Assembly (NCBI GenBank): GCA_947495055.1
Contig: CANLXO010000004.1
Coordinates: 186,001-250,000, forward strand
Direction: 5' to 3'
DNA: 64,000 nt
Source of the DNA: an uncultured Psychrobacter sp.
Lineage (GTDB): Bacteria; Pseudomonadota; Gammaproteobacteria; Pseudomonadales; Moraxellaceae
This document shows, piece after piece, positions 1-7,933 of this stretch. The notes under the pieces were generated by a model, which worked only from the letters and a program-made list of their open reading frames with translations, did no database searches and was not told the origin of the DNA. The translations under genes were made by a program, and so were the position numbers. Positions within the stretch are counted from its first letter, which is position 1, and each line of letters opens with the position of its first letter.

Positions 1-206
1 CGCAAGGAAAATTGATATCAGTTGCGCGTTAAAATTAAATGTATCTGTTTTATTTAGTATTAACTATAGAGTATATTTTAGCTGCTTTATGGGTAAGAAT
101 CATAATATGCACGGTTTTGTCACAGTAAAGCCTATAAAAATCAGCCAAAATAAATGAGTAGGACAAAGACGTAAATAGTAGAAACAACAGTAATAAAGGA
201 TCTATT

Positions 207-977
207 ATGAAAAATAAAACTTATCTTATCATCGGCGGTACAGGCGGTATTGGTCAGGCGATGGTTGAGCACCTTATGCAAGCGACCGCTAATGAACAAA
301 GCAGCGAAGTCAACAACAGCACTAAAATATTCGCCACTTACCATAGAAGCGTTCCTGACTTTGAAGCAGATAATCTACATTGGTTGCAAATGGATGTCAG
401 CGATGAGGACAGTATCAAACAAGCGGCCGACGATATCAAGCAGCACAGCACTCATTTAGATTGGGTCATTAACTGCGTCGGGCTACTACATACGGATACC
501 TCGCAACCAGAGAAAGCCCTTAGACAAGTGGAGACTGAGTTCTTTTTACAGAATATGAAAATCAATGCCTTGGCAGGTTTGCTTATTGCCAAACACATCA
601 AGCCCTTATTAGCAAAAGCTGAGCGTAGTGATGTTGCGCCTGCGATATACGCGACGATATCTGCGCGCGTGGGTAGCATTAGCGATAACGAACTTGGCGG
701 CTGGTACAGCTATCGTATGAGTAAAGCGGCGCTCAATATGGGTATGAAAAACTTGAGTATTGAATGGAGCCGGTCTTTAAAAGACATCTGTATCGTGGTT
801 ATGCAACCAGGTACAGTGAACACGCAATTATCAGCCCCTTTTCAAGGTAATGTCGCAGAGGGTCATTTGTTCTCGCCAGCTTATAGTGCTGAGTGCTTAT
901 TAGACGTACTATCTGGTATGACATCAGCGCAATCGGGGAGTTTTGTTGATTGGTCAGGCGCGTCGATACCTTGGTAA
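207..977 (+). CDS. SDR family NAD(P)-dependent oxidoreductase
   Basis: A 256-residue classical short-chain dehydrogenase/reductase. The nucleotide-binding loop GGTGGIG lies at residues 10-16, an NCVG motif equivalent to the family NNAG at 89-92, and the catalytic YRMSK motif places Tyr at about 169 and Lys at about 173. The ATG follows AAGGA at good spacing. It is closest in style to the C-factor (CsgA-like) SDRs that act on unknown carbonyl or alcohol substrates in the cytoplasm; the substrate cannot be told from sequence. It stands alone, convergent with prpD and separated from it by a two-way terminator. Confidence 0.85.
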   Translation: MKNKTYLIIGGTGGIGQAMVEHLMQATANEQSSEVNNSTKIFATYHRSVPDFEADNLHWLQMDVSDEDSIKQAADDIKQHSTHLDWVINCVGLLHTDTSQPEKALRQVETEFFLQNMKINALAGLLIAKHIKPLLAKAERSDVAPAIYATISARVGSISDNELGGWYSYRMSKAALNMGMKNLSIEWSRSLKDICIVVMQPGTVNTQLSAPFQGNVAEGHLFSPAYSAECLLDVLSGMTSAQSGSFVDWSGASIPW

Positions 978-1008
978 ATATAATCTTGCAAAAGTAAATC
1001 AGTACAAA

Positions 1009-1048
1009 AAAAGGGCGTGGCGTTATTTAATCAACGACACGCCCTTTT
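1009..1048. terminator. Bidirectional terminator between SDR gene and prpD
   Basis: Arms AAAAGGGCGTG and CACGCCCTTTT form an 11-bp perfect stem, with A/T tracts on both sides. It sits between two convergent genes and can serve both. Confidence 0.85.
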
Positions 1049-1058
1049 AATTCAAAAA

Positions 1059-2561
1059 TTAATTAGTCACAAACAAATCCATAAACTCGTTAACAGGGGT
1101 CTGCTCTAAGCGCGCTTGATCATCACATAGGGTGATGATTTCATCACAGCGGGTCTCCACAAAACGCGTGGCTAGATTGGCTCTGAATTTGGCCTCCAGT
1201 ATAGGAATGCCAGCATCACGTCGGCGTTTATGCCCGATAGGGTATTCGATAGCCACTTTATCCGTACTGCTACCATCGTTAAAGAACACTTGAATAGCAT
1301 TAGCAATAGAGCGTTTACTCGGATTATGATAATCTGCTGAGTAGTTCGGATCTTCTACTACCTCCATCTTGCGGCGTAGTGGATCGATCAGCAGATGGTG
1401 CTGTTCGTGGTAATCATCCTCGTAGTCCTCTGCCATCAGATCTCCTGTTAGTAAGGCAACGGCGACCATGTATTGCAAACAGTGATCACGGTCAGCAGGA
1501 TTAGATAGCGCGCCCTCTTTTGAGATAATTCGAATCGCGGACTCATGGGTGGTTAGAACGATTTTATCGATGTCATCAATTCTATCGGCTATGCGCGGAT
1601 GCAGAATTACCGCCGCCTCGCAAGCAGTCTGCGCATGGAACTCAGCGGGGAAGCTGAGTTTAAACAAGATGTTTTCCATAACATAACTGCCAAACTCGCG
1701 CTGGAATCTAAACTGACGCTCACCCTCAGGCTTGAGTGCTAAGTCTTTATTGGTATGGCTAAAGAGCACATCATAAAATCCCCATTGCGGTGCGGTTAAA
1801 GCGCCAGGAATACCCATCTCACCGCGCAGGGTAATATCTACCAGGCGTACCGCGCGGCTAGTGGCATCACCTGCCGCCCAAGATTTGCGGCTACCAGCAT
1901 TGGGCGCATGACGATAGGTGCGTAGCGCTTGACCATCGACCAAGGACTGCGAGATTGCCGCCATCATACGCTCGCGCGGCAGGTTATGCAGCTTTGCTAC
2001 GACAGCGGTCGAGGCCAGCTTGACCAAAAATACATGATCGAGACCGACACGGTTAAAGGAGTTCTCCAGAGCCAGCACCCCTTGAATCTCATGCGCCATA
2101 ATCATCGCCTCTAGCACATGACGCATAGTAAGCGGTTCATGCCCTCGGCTGATATTGCATTGGCTAATATAGTCAGCGACAGCCAAGATACCACCGAGAT
2201 TATCAGAAGGGTGTCCCCATTCTGCCGCCAGCCAAGTATCATTGTAATCGAGCCAGCGCACCATACAGCCAATATCAAAAGCCGCTTTGATCGGATCTAG
2301 CCGGTAAGCGGTACCGGGGACGCGCGCGCCATTGGGAGTGATTTGATCAGGGCTGTTCGGTCCTAAATGCTTGGTACATTCAGGGAATCGCAGTGCCAGC
2401 AGACCGCAGCCGAGTGTATCCATCAGGCAGTGACGCGCGGTATGCCAAGCGTCACTGCTGTTTGGGGAGTCGTTATCAATAGAATAATTAAGGACATAAT
2501 CGGCGATTTTTTGAATTTCATCGTCGTACTCTGGACGAACGTTGCTCTCTACAGTAGACAT
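1059..2561 (-). CDS. prpD: 2-methylcitrate dehydratase PrpD
   Basis: A 500-residue MmgE/PrpD family protein, of about normal length. PrpD dehydrates (2S,3S)-2-methylcitrate to 2-methyl-cis-aconitate in the cytosolic methylcitrate cycle. Sequence support is the family-typical N-terminal region with the [17 protein letters not shown] stretch and the [12 protein letters not shown] segment. The ATG is preceded by AAGGAAGAGG. It is separated from prpBC-acnD by more than 5 kb of other genes, unlike the compact prp clusters of pseudomonads. A perfect 14-bp palindrome lies about 85 bp upstream. AcnD plus PrpF can replace PrpD in some bacteria, but here both systems are present. Confidence 0.93.
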   Translation of the reverse strand: MSTVESNVRPEYDDEIQKIADYVLNYSIDNDSPNSSDAWHTARHCLMDTLGCGLLALRFPECTKHLGPNSPDQITPNGARVPGTAYRLDPIKAAFDIGCMVRWLDYNDTWLAAEWGHPSDNLGGILAVADYISQCNISRGHEPLTMRHVLEAMIMAHEIQGVLALENSFNRVGLDHVFLVKLASTAVVAKLHNLPRERMMAAISQSLVDGQALRTYRHAPNAGSRKSWAAGDATSRAVRLVDITLRGEMGIPGALTAPQWGFYDVLFSHTNKDLALKPEGERQFRFQREFGSYVMENILFKLSFPAEFHAQTACEAAVILHPRIADRIDDIDKIVLTTHESAIRIISKEGALSNPADRDHCLQYMVAVALLTGDLMAEDYEDDYHEQHHLLIDPLRRKMEVVEDPNYSADYHNPSKRSIANAIQVFFNDGSSTDKVAIEYPIGHKRRRDAGIPILEAKFRANLATRFVETRCDEIITLCDDQARLEQTPVNEFMDLFVTN

Positions 2562-2645
2562 AACCAGTACCTCTTCCTTGAGTCAAATAGGGATGAGCCA
2601 TTTTTTAGTCAGAAACTAACAATAGTCATGACTCAAAAGTAGCAC

Positions 2646-2659
2646 AGTCGCTAGCGACT
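2646..2659. promoter_or_regulatory. Perfect 14-bp palindrome upstream of prpD
   Basis: AGTCGCTAGCGACT is a perfect palindrome in the 154-bp gap between the acetyltransferase stop and the prpD start. Its position fits an operator or a small RNA hairpin. No T-tract follows, so a simple terminator is unlikely. Which regulator might bind is not visible. Confidence 0.35.
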
Positions 2660-2715
2660 CGCCAAAGGGTATTATGTTATGAATGTTTGTAGGTATGAGT
2701 TTTAAGGGACAAGAT

Positions 2716-3330
2716 TTAGGTCATTAAATAGATAAGACCTGCGATAAACAGCAGACCTAATATCAGTAATAAAAAGGTAAGTACATTGGCCACAATGCCT
2801 GAGGATTCTTTTTTTACTTTGATTTTTTGCGGGACCCGCAATACCATTTTGATATGTTCGATACCGTCCTCTAAATAACGCTCGCCCTCAGGGATAAAAC
2901 CTAATGACTCGTAGAAGGGTAGCAAGTAGGTTTGCGCAGAGATGATAATAGGCTTTTTGCCGTATTTTTTGCGGCAGTATTTAATAGCATCGGTCATGAT
3001 CTGACGCGCCAGCCCAGAGCTGCGGTATTGCGGCAGTACCAGCACGCGGCCGATAGCAGGCATAGTGTTCAATGCGGCGTGAGAGGATGAGGTGATAACA
3101 GAGAGATTGGCGCTAAGACTATTGAATTCAGGCGGTATAATACGGCAGTAACCGATAAGCGCCTCATCTTTGTGCGCGATCAGATGCAAGCAGTCAAAAT
3201 CGACTTCGTCCATATCTTGATAAGCGCAGTTTTGCTCTACCACAAAAACCTGCGAGCGGGCTTTTAAAATGTGGTAGAGATCAATGCCGGTCAGCTCATC
3301 AAAACTTTTTATTGATAATTCACTATCCAT
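2716..3330 (-). CDS. ElaA-like GNAT acetyltransferase with C-terminal membrane anchor
   Basis: 204 residues. Residues 1-160 look like an ElaA-type GNAT N-acetyltransferase: VVEQNCAYQDMDEVDFD near residue 30 is the family signature, and GRVLVLPQYRSSGLARQIM around residue 95 contains the acetyl-CoA pyrophosphate loop (R-x-x-G-L/x-A type). A basic stretch KIKVKKE is followed by a hydrophobic segment from about residue 180 to the end, consistent with a tail anchor. ElaA proteins are usually soluble and about 150 residues long, so the tail is an addition. The start is 12 bp after the stop of the upstream small gene, so the two are probably co-transcribed. The acceptor substrate is unknown. Confidence 0.8.
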   Translation of the reverse strand: MDSELSIKSFDELTGIDLYHILKARSQVFVVEQNCAYQDMDEVDFDCLHLIAHKDEALIGYCRIIPPEFNSLSANLSVITSSSHAALNTMPAIGRVLVLPQYRSSGLARQIMTDAIKYCRKKYGKKPIIISAQTYLLPFYESLGFIPEGERYLEDGIEHIKMVLRVPQKIKVKKESSGIVANVLTFLLLILGLLFIAGLIYLMT

Positions 3331-3342
3331 AATAAGACTTTA

Positions 3343-3774
3343 TTAATTTACTAAGCGCATTTTATTAGCTTGAACGGTCTTAGCATAAGGGCTAATACCT
3401 TTGTCCATGATTTTGATCGTTTCAGAATCAATATGTTTGCCAAAGTTATTAAAGGCATTGTGGTTACCTGATATCAGGCGCTGCCAATCATTCATCCACT
3501 GTTTGCCCAAAGCGAGCTGTGAGGCGATAATTTGTGAATTGATATCACCAATAGACTCTATAAAGGCTTTTTCTTTTTCAGAGATCATCGTTTGAATCTC
3601 TTTTTGCTGCGTATCTGTGTCCATAGGCATGCTCGCCAGATTCCAGATACGAGTGGCCATGACTTGTGGAATCGCCATAAACATCGCCACTGTTTTTTGT
3701 TGCAATTGCAACGCAGGCGCTGAGCCCATCATCGACGTGGGTAGTGAAAACTCTGGCATTTGAAATGTAATCAT
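3343..3774 (-). CDS. Small helical protein, possibly phasin-like
   Basis: A 143-residue protein without signal peptide or clear membrane segment. It is rich in Met, Gln and Ile with helix-forming stretches (for example around residues 55-110) and a repeated hydrophobic pattern. This overall look, and a propionate-metabolism neighbourhood, recall phasins that coat polyhydroxyalkanoate granules, but I see no diagnostic motif and no PHA synthase gene in the window, so the function is left open. It is followed after 12 bp by the acetyltransferase gene and probably forms a two-gene unit with it. Confidence 0.6.
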   Translation of the reverse strand: MITFQMPEFSLPTSMMGSAPALQLQQKTVAMFMAIPQVMATRIWNLASMPMDTDTQQKEIQTMISEKEKAFIESIGDINSQIIASQLALGKQWMNDWQRLISGNHNAFNNFGKHIDSETIKIMDKGISPYAKTVQANKMRLVN

Positions 3775-3985
3775 TGATATCTCTTTGTTATATAAAAGCG
3801 CTACGGTTTATACTAAGGAGTAAGTATACGTGCCATCGCTTTAACCAAACATAGTAGTATGCTTGGGAATAAAAAGCATTTTACTCCGCTCAATACAATT
3901 AGCAACCGCACAAGTGTATTCTTTGTGACTCAAGTGACATATCAAAGGGGAGAGCTGATATAAAAAGAGCCGATATAAAGTCCGC

Positions 3986-5839
3986 TTAGCCATTAATGGT
4001 TTGGCTGATTTTGTCCAAATTTAAGCTATCGGACATCGCGCTAAATATCTCGTAATACTTACCGCCTTTGTCATACAGCTCCTCGTGCGTACCGGTTTCA
4101 ACCACTCGGCCGTTCTCTATCACCACCAAATCATCAGCATCAATGATTTGCGCGATATTGTGCGAGACCATAATGACAGTGCGATCCTTTTTGATCAGAT
4201 CCAAGCTTTTTTTGACCTGCTGACTGGCGATAGCATCTAAGCTTGCAGTCGGCTCATCTAAAAATACAATCGGTGGATCTTTTAAGAACATTCTTGCCAG
4301 CGCAATACGTTGCTGCTGACCGCCTGATAGCGATTTTGCGGTACTGTCATAACCGTCCGCGAGGGTGATGACCTGCTCATGAATCGAGGCTTTTTTAGCC
4401 GCGACTATGATGTCATCCATGCTGGCGTTCATATTGCCGTAGCGAATGTTTTCGCTAATAGTACCTGAGAATATATGATTGCTCTGTAGCACCAAGCCTA
4501 TACGTTGACGCAGTTCATGCGTGTCACAGTCTGCTAGATCATGACCGTCTAATAGGATAGTACCTGAGTCAGGCTCATAGAACTTCACTAGCAGACTGAT
4601 AATAGTGCTCTTGCCAGCACCAGAGAGACCGACGAGCGCGGTAATGCGATTAGGCTTAATGGTAAAGCTGACATCTTTTAGCGCCTGCGTACCATTGGGG
4701 TAAGTAAAATCAACGTTTTTAAGCTCAATATGACCTGTTAGGTTTTTGGTACTCATACCTGTGATATTTTCTACTTGCTTGTCATCTTCTAATATCTCAA
4801 AAAACCCTTCAGCATAAGTCAAAGCGTTATTAATCTGATCATAAATACGGTGCAATTGACGAATAGGCGCGGCGACGTTTTGAAACAGCATAACGTGGAA
4901 CAATATCATGCCGATGGTCATCTCACCTTGTAAGACAAAATAAGAAGTAAGCAAAATAATGACCACCACGCCGATCTGCTCGATAAAGGTCTTAATAGCA
5001 TCGTAGATAAAACCAATACTACGAATGCGCAGCTGATTATCGGTCATCTCTTTTTGGATTTTAAGATGCTTTTGCGCTTCAATAGGCTCACGGACAAAGG
5101 ATTTGACCACGCTTATTGAGTTGATTAGGGAGATTACCAGACCGCTTTTGGCTTCTCGAAAGCCGCGCATCTGCCGACGAAATCCTTGCAAGCGCCGCGC
5201 TTGTTTTTGACTGATAAAGAAGTAAATGGGAATAATAATCAGACCAACTAAGCCTATCCAAAAGTTAGTCGAAAACATAATAATTAAAGACACTAAGGCA
5301 CTGGCAAACAGCGGTAGCATATCGATAAAGAAGTTTTGCACGAGGCTTGTCAGGCTACTAACCCCATAATCAATACGGGTTTGTAATTTGCCACTGTCAT
5401 TCTCGCTACTGGTATAAAACGCCATGCGGTAGGTGAGAATGCGCTCGATAATCTTTTGTGATAAGTCGCGCGATAGATTAATGCGAATTTTTTCACCATA
5501 AAAGCGCTGACCAAAGGAGATAAATATCGATAATATCTCTTTGGATAACAGCACGGCGCTAATGATAGTCAGCATCCGCAAACCCGCTTCCCAAGGCTCA
5601 GCTAAGGTTGCAATCTCGGTCAAGGTATCGACCGCATAACGCAGCACAAAGGCGTTGACCTGCGCGGTAAAGGAGCCAAGCACTGTTAAAATCAGTGTCG
5701 CAACAATCAAGACTTTATAAGGCGCAGCAAAAACAGCGAGCTTCTTCAAAATGTCCCACAACAAAGCACGCCGCTCAGTCTTTTTGACCGGCGGCTTTTT
5801 ATCGAATGGGGATTTGCTGAGATTAGGAGTGTTTGTCAT
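3986..5839 (-). CDS. ABC transporter, fused membrane and ATPase domains
   Basis: 617 residues, a typical half-size exporter. A membrane domain with about six segments occupies residues 35-340. The ATPase domain shows Walker A GLSGAGKST at about residue 403, signature LSGGQQQR at about 503, Walker B IVFLDEP at about 522 and a switch histidine in MVSHN near 555. The protein should work as a homodimer or heterodimer in the inner membrane. It belongs to the MsbA/lipid-peptide-drug exporter class, but no partner gene indicates the substrate. It is a single transcription unit with no strong Shine-Dalgarno before its ATG. Confidence 0.88.
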   Translation of the reverse strand: MTNTPNLSKSPFDKKPPVKKTERRALLWDILKKLAVFAAPYKVLIVATLILTVLGSFTAQVNAFVLRYAVDTLTEIATLAEPWEAGLRMLTIISAVLLSKEILSIFISFGQRFYGEKIRINLSRDLSQKIIERILTYRMAFYTSSENDSGKLQTRIDYGVSSLTSLVQNFFIDMLPLFASALVSLIIMFSTNFWIGLVGLIIIPIYFFISQKQARRLQGFRRQMRGFREAKSGLVISLINSISVVKSFVREPIEAQKHLKIQKEMTDNQLRIRSIGFIYDAIKTFIEQIGVVVIILLTSYFVLQGEMTIGMILFHVMLFQNVAAPIRQLHRIYDQINNALTYAEGFFEILEDDKQVENITGMSTKNLTGHIELKNVDFTYPNGTQALKDVSFTIKPNRITALVGLSGAGKSTIISLLVKFYEPDSGTILLDGHDLADCDTHELRQRIGLVLQSNHIFSGTISENIRYGNMNASMDDIIVAAKKASIHEQVITLADGYDSTAKSLSGGQQQRIALARMFLKDPPIVFLDEPTASLDAIASQQVKKSLDLIKKDRTVIMVSHNIAQIIDADDLVVIENGRVVETGTHEELYDKGGKYYEIFSAMSDSLNLDKISQTING

Positions 5840-5913
5840 TTGGGTAGGGTAAAGTAATCACGCTCAAAAATCTATATTCATAAGTTTATTAAGATAGCAT
5901 TTATTTAGATTTT

Positions 5914-5979
5914 GTAGGGTGCGCCCCGCGCACCTGAAAGTTTTAAAAATGAAACAATGACGCGCAGAACACACCCTAC
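5914..5979. repeat. Imperfect inverted repeat, TAGGGTG family, copy 1
   Basis: The left arm begins GTAGGGTGCGCCCCGCGC. The right arm, read in reverse complement, begins GTAGGGTGTGTTCTGCGC. The unit is about 66 bp, just beyond the prpF stop. A related left arm occurs at 29903, which suggests a small interspersed palindromic element rather than a gene-specific structure. Confidence 0.6.
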
Positions 5980-5999
5980 GACTAAACTTTTATTTAAAA

Positions 6000-7223
6000 C
6001 TAAAACGCATCCGCTGGCAAAAATACTTCGCCAACCATGATACGACGGGCTGAGCGGCTCATAGAGACTTTTTTGGCTTGCCAGCGTCCATCGACTTGCT
6101 CGGTTGCGCCGCCAACGAGTAGCGTGCCTGAAGGATGACCGAAACGCACTTCACTAAGGCTATCACCACCAGCCGCTGCATTGACTAGCGTACCCTGAGT
6201 AGTTGCCGCTGCGGCAATCGCTACCGCTGCCGTACCCATCATGGCATGATGTAATTGTCCCATACTCATCGCGCGTACAACTAGATCAATATCGCTTGAA
6301 TTCACTTCTTTGCCACTAGACGCGGTATAACTTTGCGCAGGAGCGACCCAAGCTATCTTGGGAATATGCTGGCTACTTTGTGCCTCAGACTCGTCTTTAA
6401 ACAGTCCCATAGCGACGCCGCCACGCGCGCGTATTTTTTCTAACTTGGCCAGTAGCTCATTATTACTATTAATATCACCTTGCAACTCTGTACCAGTAAA
6501 GCCCAAGTCTTCAGCTTTCATAAAAATAGTGGGAATACCGGCGCTGATAAAAGTTGCTTTGACACTATCTTTATCTAAACCACAACCAGAGACATCAAAG
6601 TCATCAACTAGATTGTTAGTTGGAAACATATCGCTTGAAGAATCTACAGGATCGATAAATTCAATTTTGACCTCAGCAGCAGGGAAGGTGACGCCATCTA
6701 ATTCAAAGTCGCCCGTTTCTTGTACCTGTACTTTGCCATTATCATCTTGATAAACGGGTACATGGGCGATAATCGTCTTGCTAATATTCTCTTGCCAAAT
6801 ACGTACTTCACAGATGCCACTGTTAGCACTATCCGCTACTTTGCTAGCATCTACTAAGCCCATATTTATCGCACAAGCGCCAACCGCTGCCGTCAAGTTA
6901 CCACAGTTACCCGCCCAATCTATCATAGGCTTGGCGATATTCACTTGTCCAAATAGATAATTGACATCATGGTCTGGTTGTTTCGCTTTAGATAAAATCA
7001 CCGTCTTTGAGGTGCTTGAGCTACCATTACCCAAGCCGTCAATTTGCTTGCCATAGGGATCAGGGCTGCCAATAACGCGTAATAAGAAATTATCGCGCGC
7101 TTGGCCTGGTTCTTGGCAACGTTCAGGTAAGTCGGATAACTTAAAGAAGGTGCCTTTTGAGGTGCCGCCGCGCATATAGGTGGCTGGAACTGAGATTTGT
7201 GGGGCAAATTTGGGTTGAGTCAT
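6000..7223 (-). CDS. prpF: 2-methylaconitate cis-trans isomerase PrpF
   Basis: 407 residues, of about normal length for the PrpF family (diaminopimelate-epimerase fold). The N-terminal MRGGTSKGTFF segment and the later GNCGN motif are characteristic. PrpF works with AcnD: AcnD dehydrates methylcitrate to an isomer of 2-methylaconitate that PrpF converts to the cis form used next in the methylcitrate cycle. The ATG has a strong AGGACCTCC ribosome site. In most species prpF directly follows acnD. Here a terminator, a repeat, an antitoxin gene and a small convergent gene lie between, so it probably has its own promoter. Confidence 0.93.
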   Translation of the reverse strand: MTQPKFAPQISVPATYMRGGTSKGTFFKLSDLPERCQEPGQARDNFLLRVIGSPDPYGKQIDGLGNGSSSTSKTVILSKAKQPDHDVNYLFGQVNIAKPMIDWAGNCGNLTAAVGACAINMGLVDASKVADSANSGICEVRIWQENISKTIIAHVPVYQDDNGKVQVQETGDFELDGVTFPAAEVKIEFIDPVDSSSDMFPTNNLVDDFDVSGCGLDKDSVKATFISAGIPTIFMKAEDLGFTGTELQGDINSNNELLAKLEKIRARGGVAMGLFKDESEAQSSQHIPKIAWVAPAQSYTASSGKEVNSSDIDLVVRAMSMGQLHHAMMGTAAVAIAAAATTQGTLVNAAAGGDSLSEVRFGHPSGTLLVGGATEQVDGRWQAKKVSMSRSARRIMVGEVFLPADAF

Positions 7224-7309
7224 GTTGGAGGTCCTTTGAATAGTTACGATTTGGTTTTGTTTTATTGATATTATAAACAGAGATACAGTAATCAGAAATA
7301 GAGAGCATC

Positions 7310-7477
7310 ATGGAAACAGATAAAGAGCTGACAGATAAAGAGCTGAATGCAAGCTCAGCTAAAATTAAACAGATTATGCAAGACAATCCTGATTTGTCTT
7401 ACGAATTTGTACGTCAATTATTAATTGCTAAATATGAGGTTGAGGCTGGTAAGGTTGAACCTTTTGAGTTTGGTTAG
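7310..7477 (+). CDS. Small hypothetical protein, 55 residues
   Basis: An ATG-started frame of 55 codons ending TAG at 7477, only 3 bp from the convergent antitoxin gene. It is divergent from prpF (starts 86 bp apart). The product starts METDKEL, with the DKEL unit repeated at residues 9-12, and continues as a predicted helical segment (IKQIMQDNPDLSYEFVRQLL). The composition is charged and soluble. There is no toxin signature. GAG at 7301-7305 is a weak ribosome site. The pattern of residues looks protein-like rather than random, but the gene call is tentative. Confidence 0.5.
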   Translation: METDKELTDKELNASSAKIKQIMQDNPDLSYEFVRQLLIAKYEVEAGKVEPFEFG

Positions 7478-7480
7478 CGG

Positions 7481-7726
7481 TTAATCTTTTCCGAAACTCA
7501 CTTTGCTAACTCTATACTGATCGATAGACTTGGCTAAATGTGCTACATTCGCAGGCGATCCCAATAAATAAAGCGTCTCTTTCAAACTACTATAATGATT
7601 GTATGACATGACAACCGCATCATTATCATTTTTACGATTTATGACAACCACATCAGCATCATTGTTCACCGTATCTAAAACGGCTTTAAAGTCTTTATTA
7701 GCGTCTGTAAAGCTGATAACTTCCAT
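7481..7726 (-). CDS. Phd/YefM family antitoxin, apparently orphan
   Basis: 81 residues from the ATG at 7726, which is preceded by AGGAG; a longer frame from 7744 would place that ribosome site inside the coding sequence. The MEVISFTDANKDFKAVLDTV start and the VVINRKNDNDAVVMS segment are characteristic of YefM/Phd antitoxins, which bind DNA through the N-terminal half and neutralise a RelE/YoeB-type toxin with the C-terminal half. No YoeB or RelE gene follows: on this strand the next gene is prpF, and the intervening space holds only the convergent 55-codon frame. It may be a remnant of a pair or an independent regulator. Confidence 0.82.
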   Translation of the reverse strand: MEVISFTDANKDFKAVLDTVNNDADVVVINRKNDNDAVVMSYNHYSSLKETLYLLGSPANVAHLAKSIDQYRVSKVSFGKD

Positions 7727-7762
7727 GATGGCTCTCCTAATCAATACTTAATGTACGTCGTT

Positions 7763-7832
7763 GTGGGCTGTAGTTTTAGCGCAGCTTCTAGACTTTACAG
7801 AATTACGATGCTGGGTTAAAAACCCAGCCTAC
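7763..7832. repeat. 70-bp palindromic element, copy 1
   Basis: The right arm contains GCTGGGTTAAAAACCCAGC followed by CTAC. The left arm is a degenerate reverse complement beginning GTGGGCTGTAGTTTTAGC. It aligns along its whole length with 50226-50295, including an internal TTCTAGA-type core, so it is an interspersed element rather than a local terminator. Confidence 0.75.
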
Positions 7833-7864
7833 GCCAAATTCAAATAGTTAGAGATTATAAGCTT

Positions 7865-7899
7865 AAAAAAACCGATGCCATATCTCTATATAACATCGG
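7865..7899 (-). terminator. Terminator after acnD
   Basis: Read on the minus strand, CCGATG and CATCGG arms, with an inner ATAT/ATAT pairing, are followed by seven T. It lies 35 bp beyond the acnD stop and should end the prpB-prpC-acnD transcript before prpF. Confidence 0.8.
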
Positions 7900-7933
7900 C
7901 TCTATTTTGATTTACAAGCTAAACCTGAGAGAT

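Noticed and set aside
3343-3774. Firm assignment as a phasin
   Set aside because: The helical, Gln-rich look is only suggestive and no PHA genes are visible, so the call is left open.
7141-7386. Minus-strand frame of 81 codons upstream of prpF as a possible YoeB toxin
   Set aside because: It is mostly out of frame with prpF coding sequence and contains no RelE/YoeB motif.
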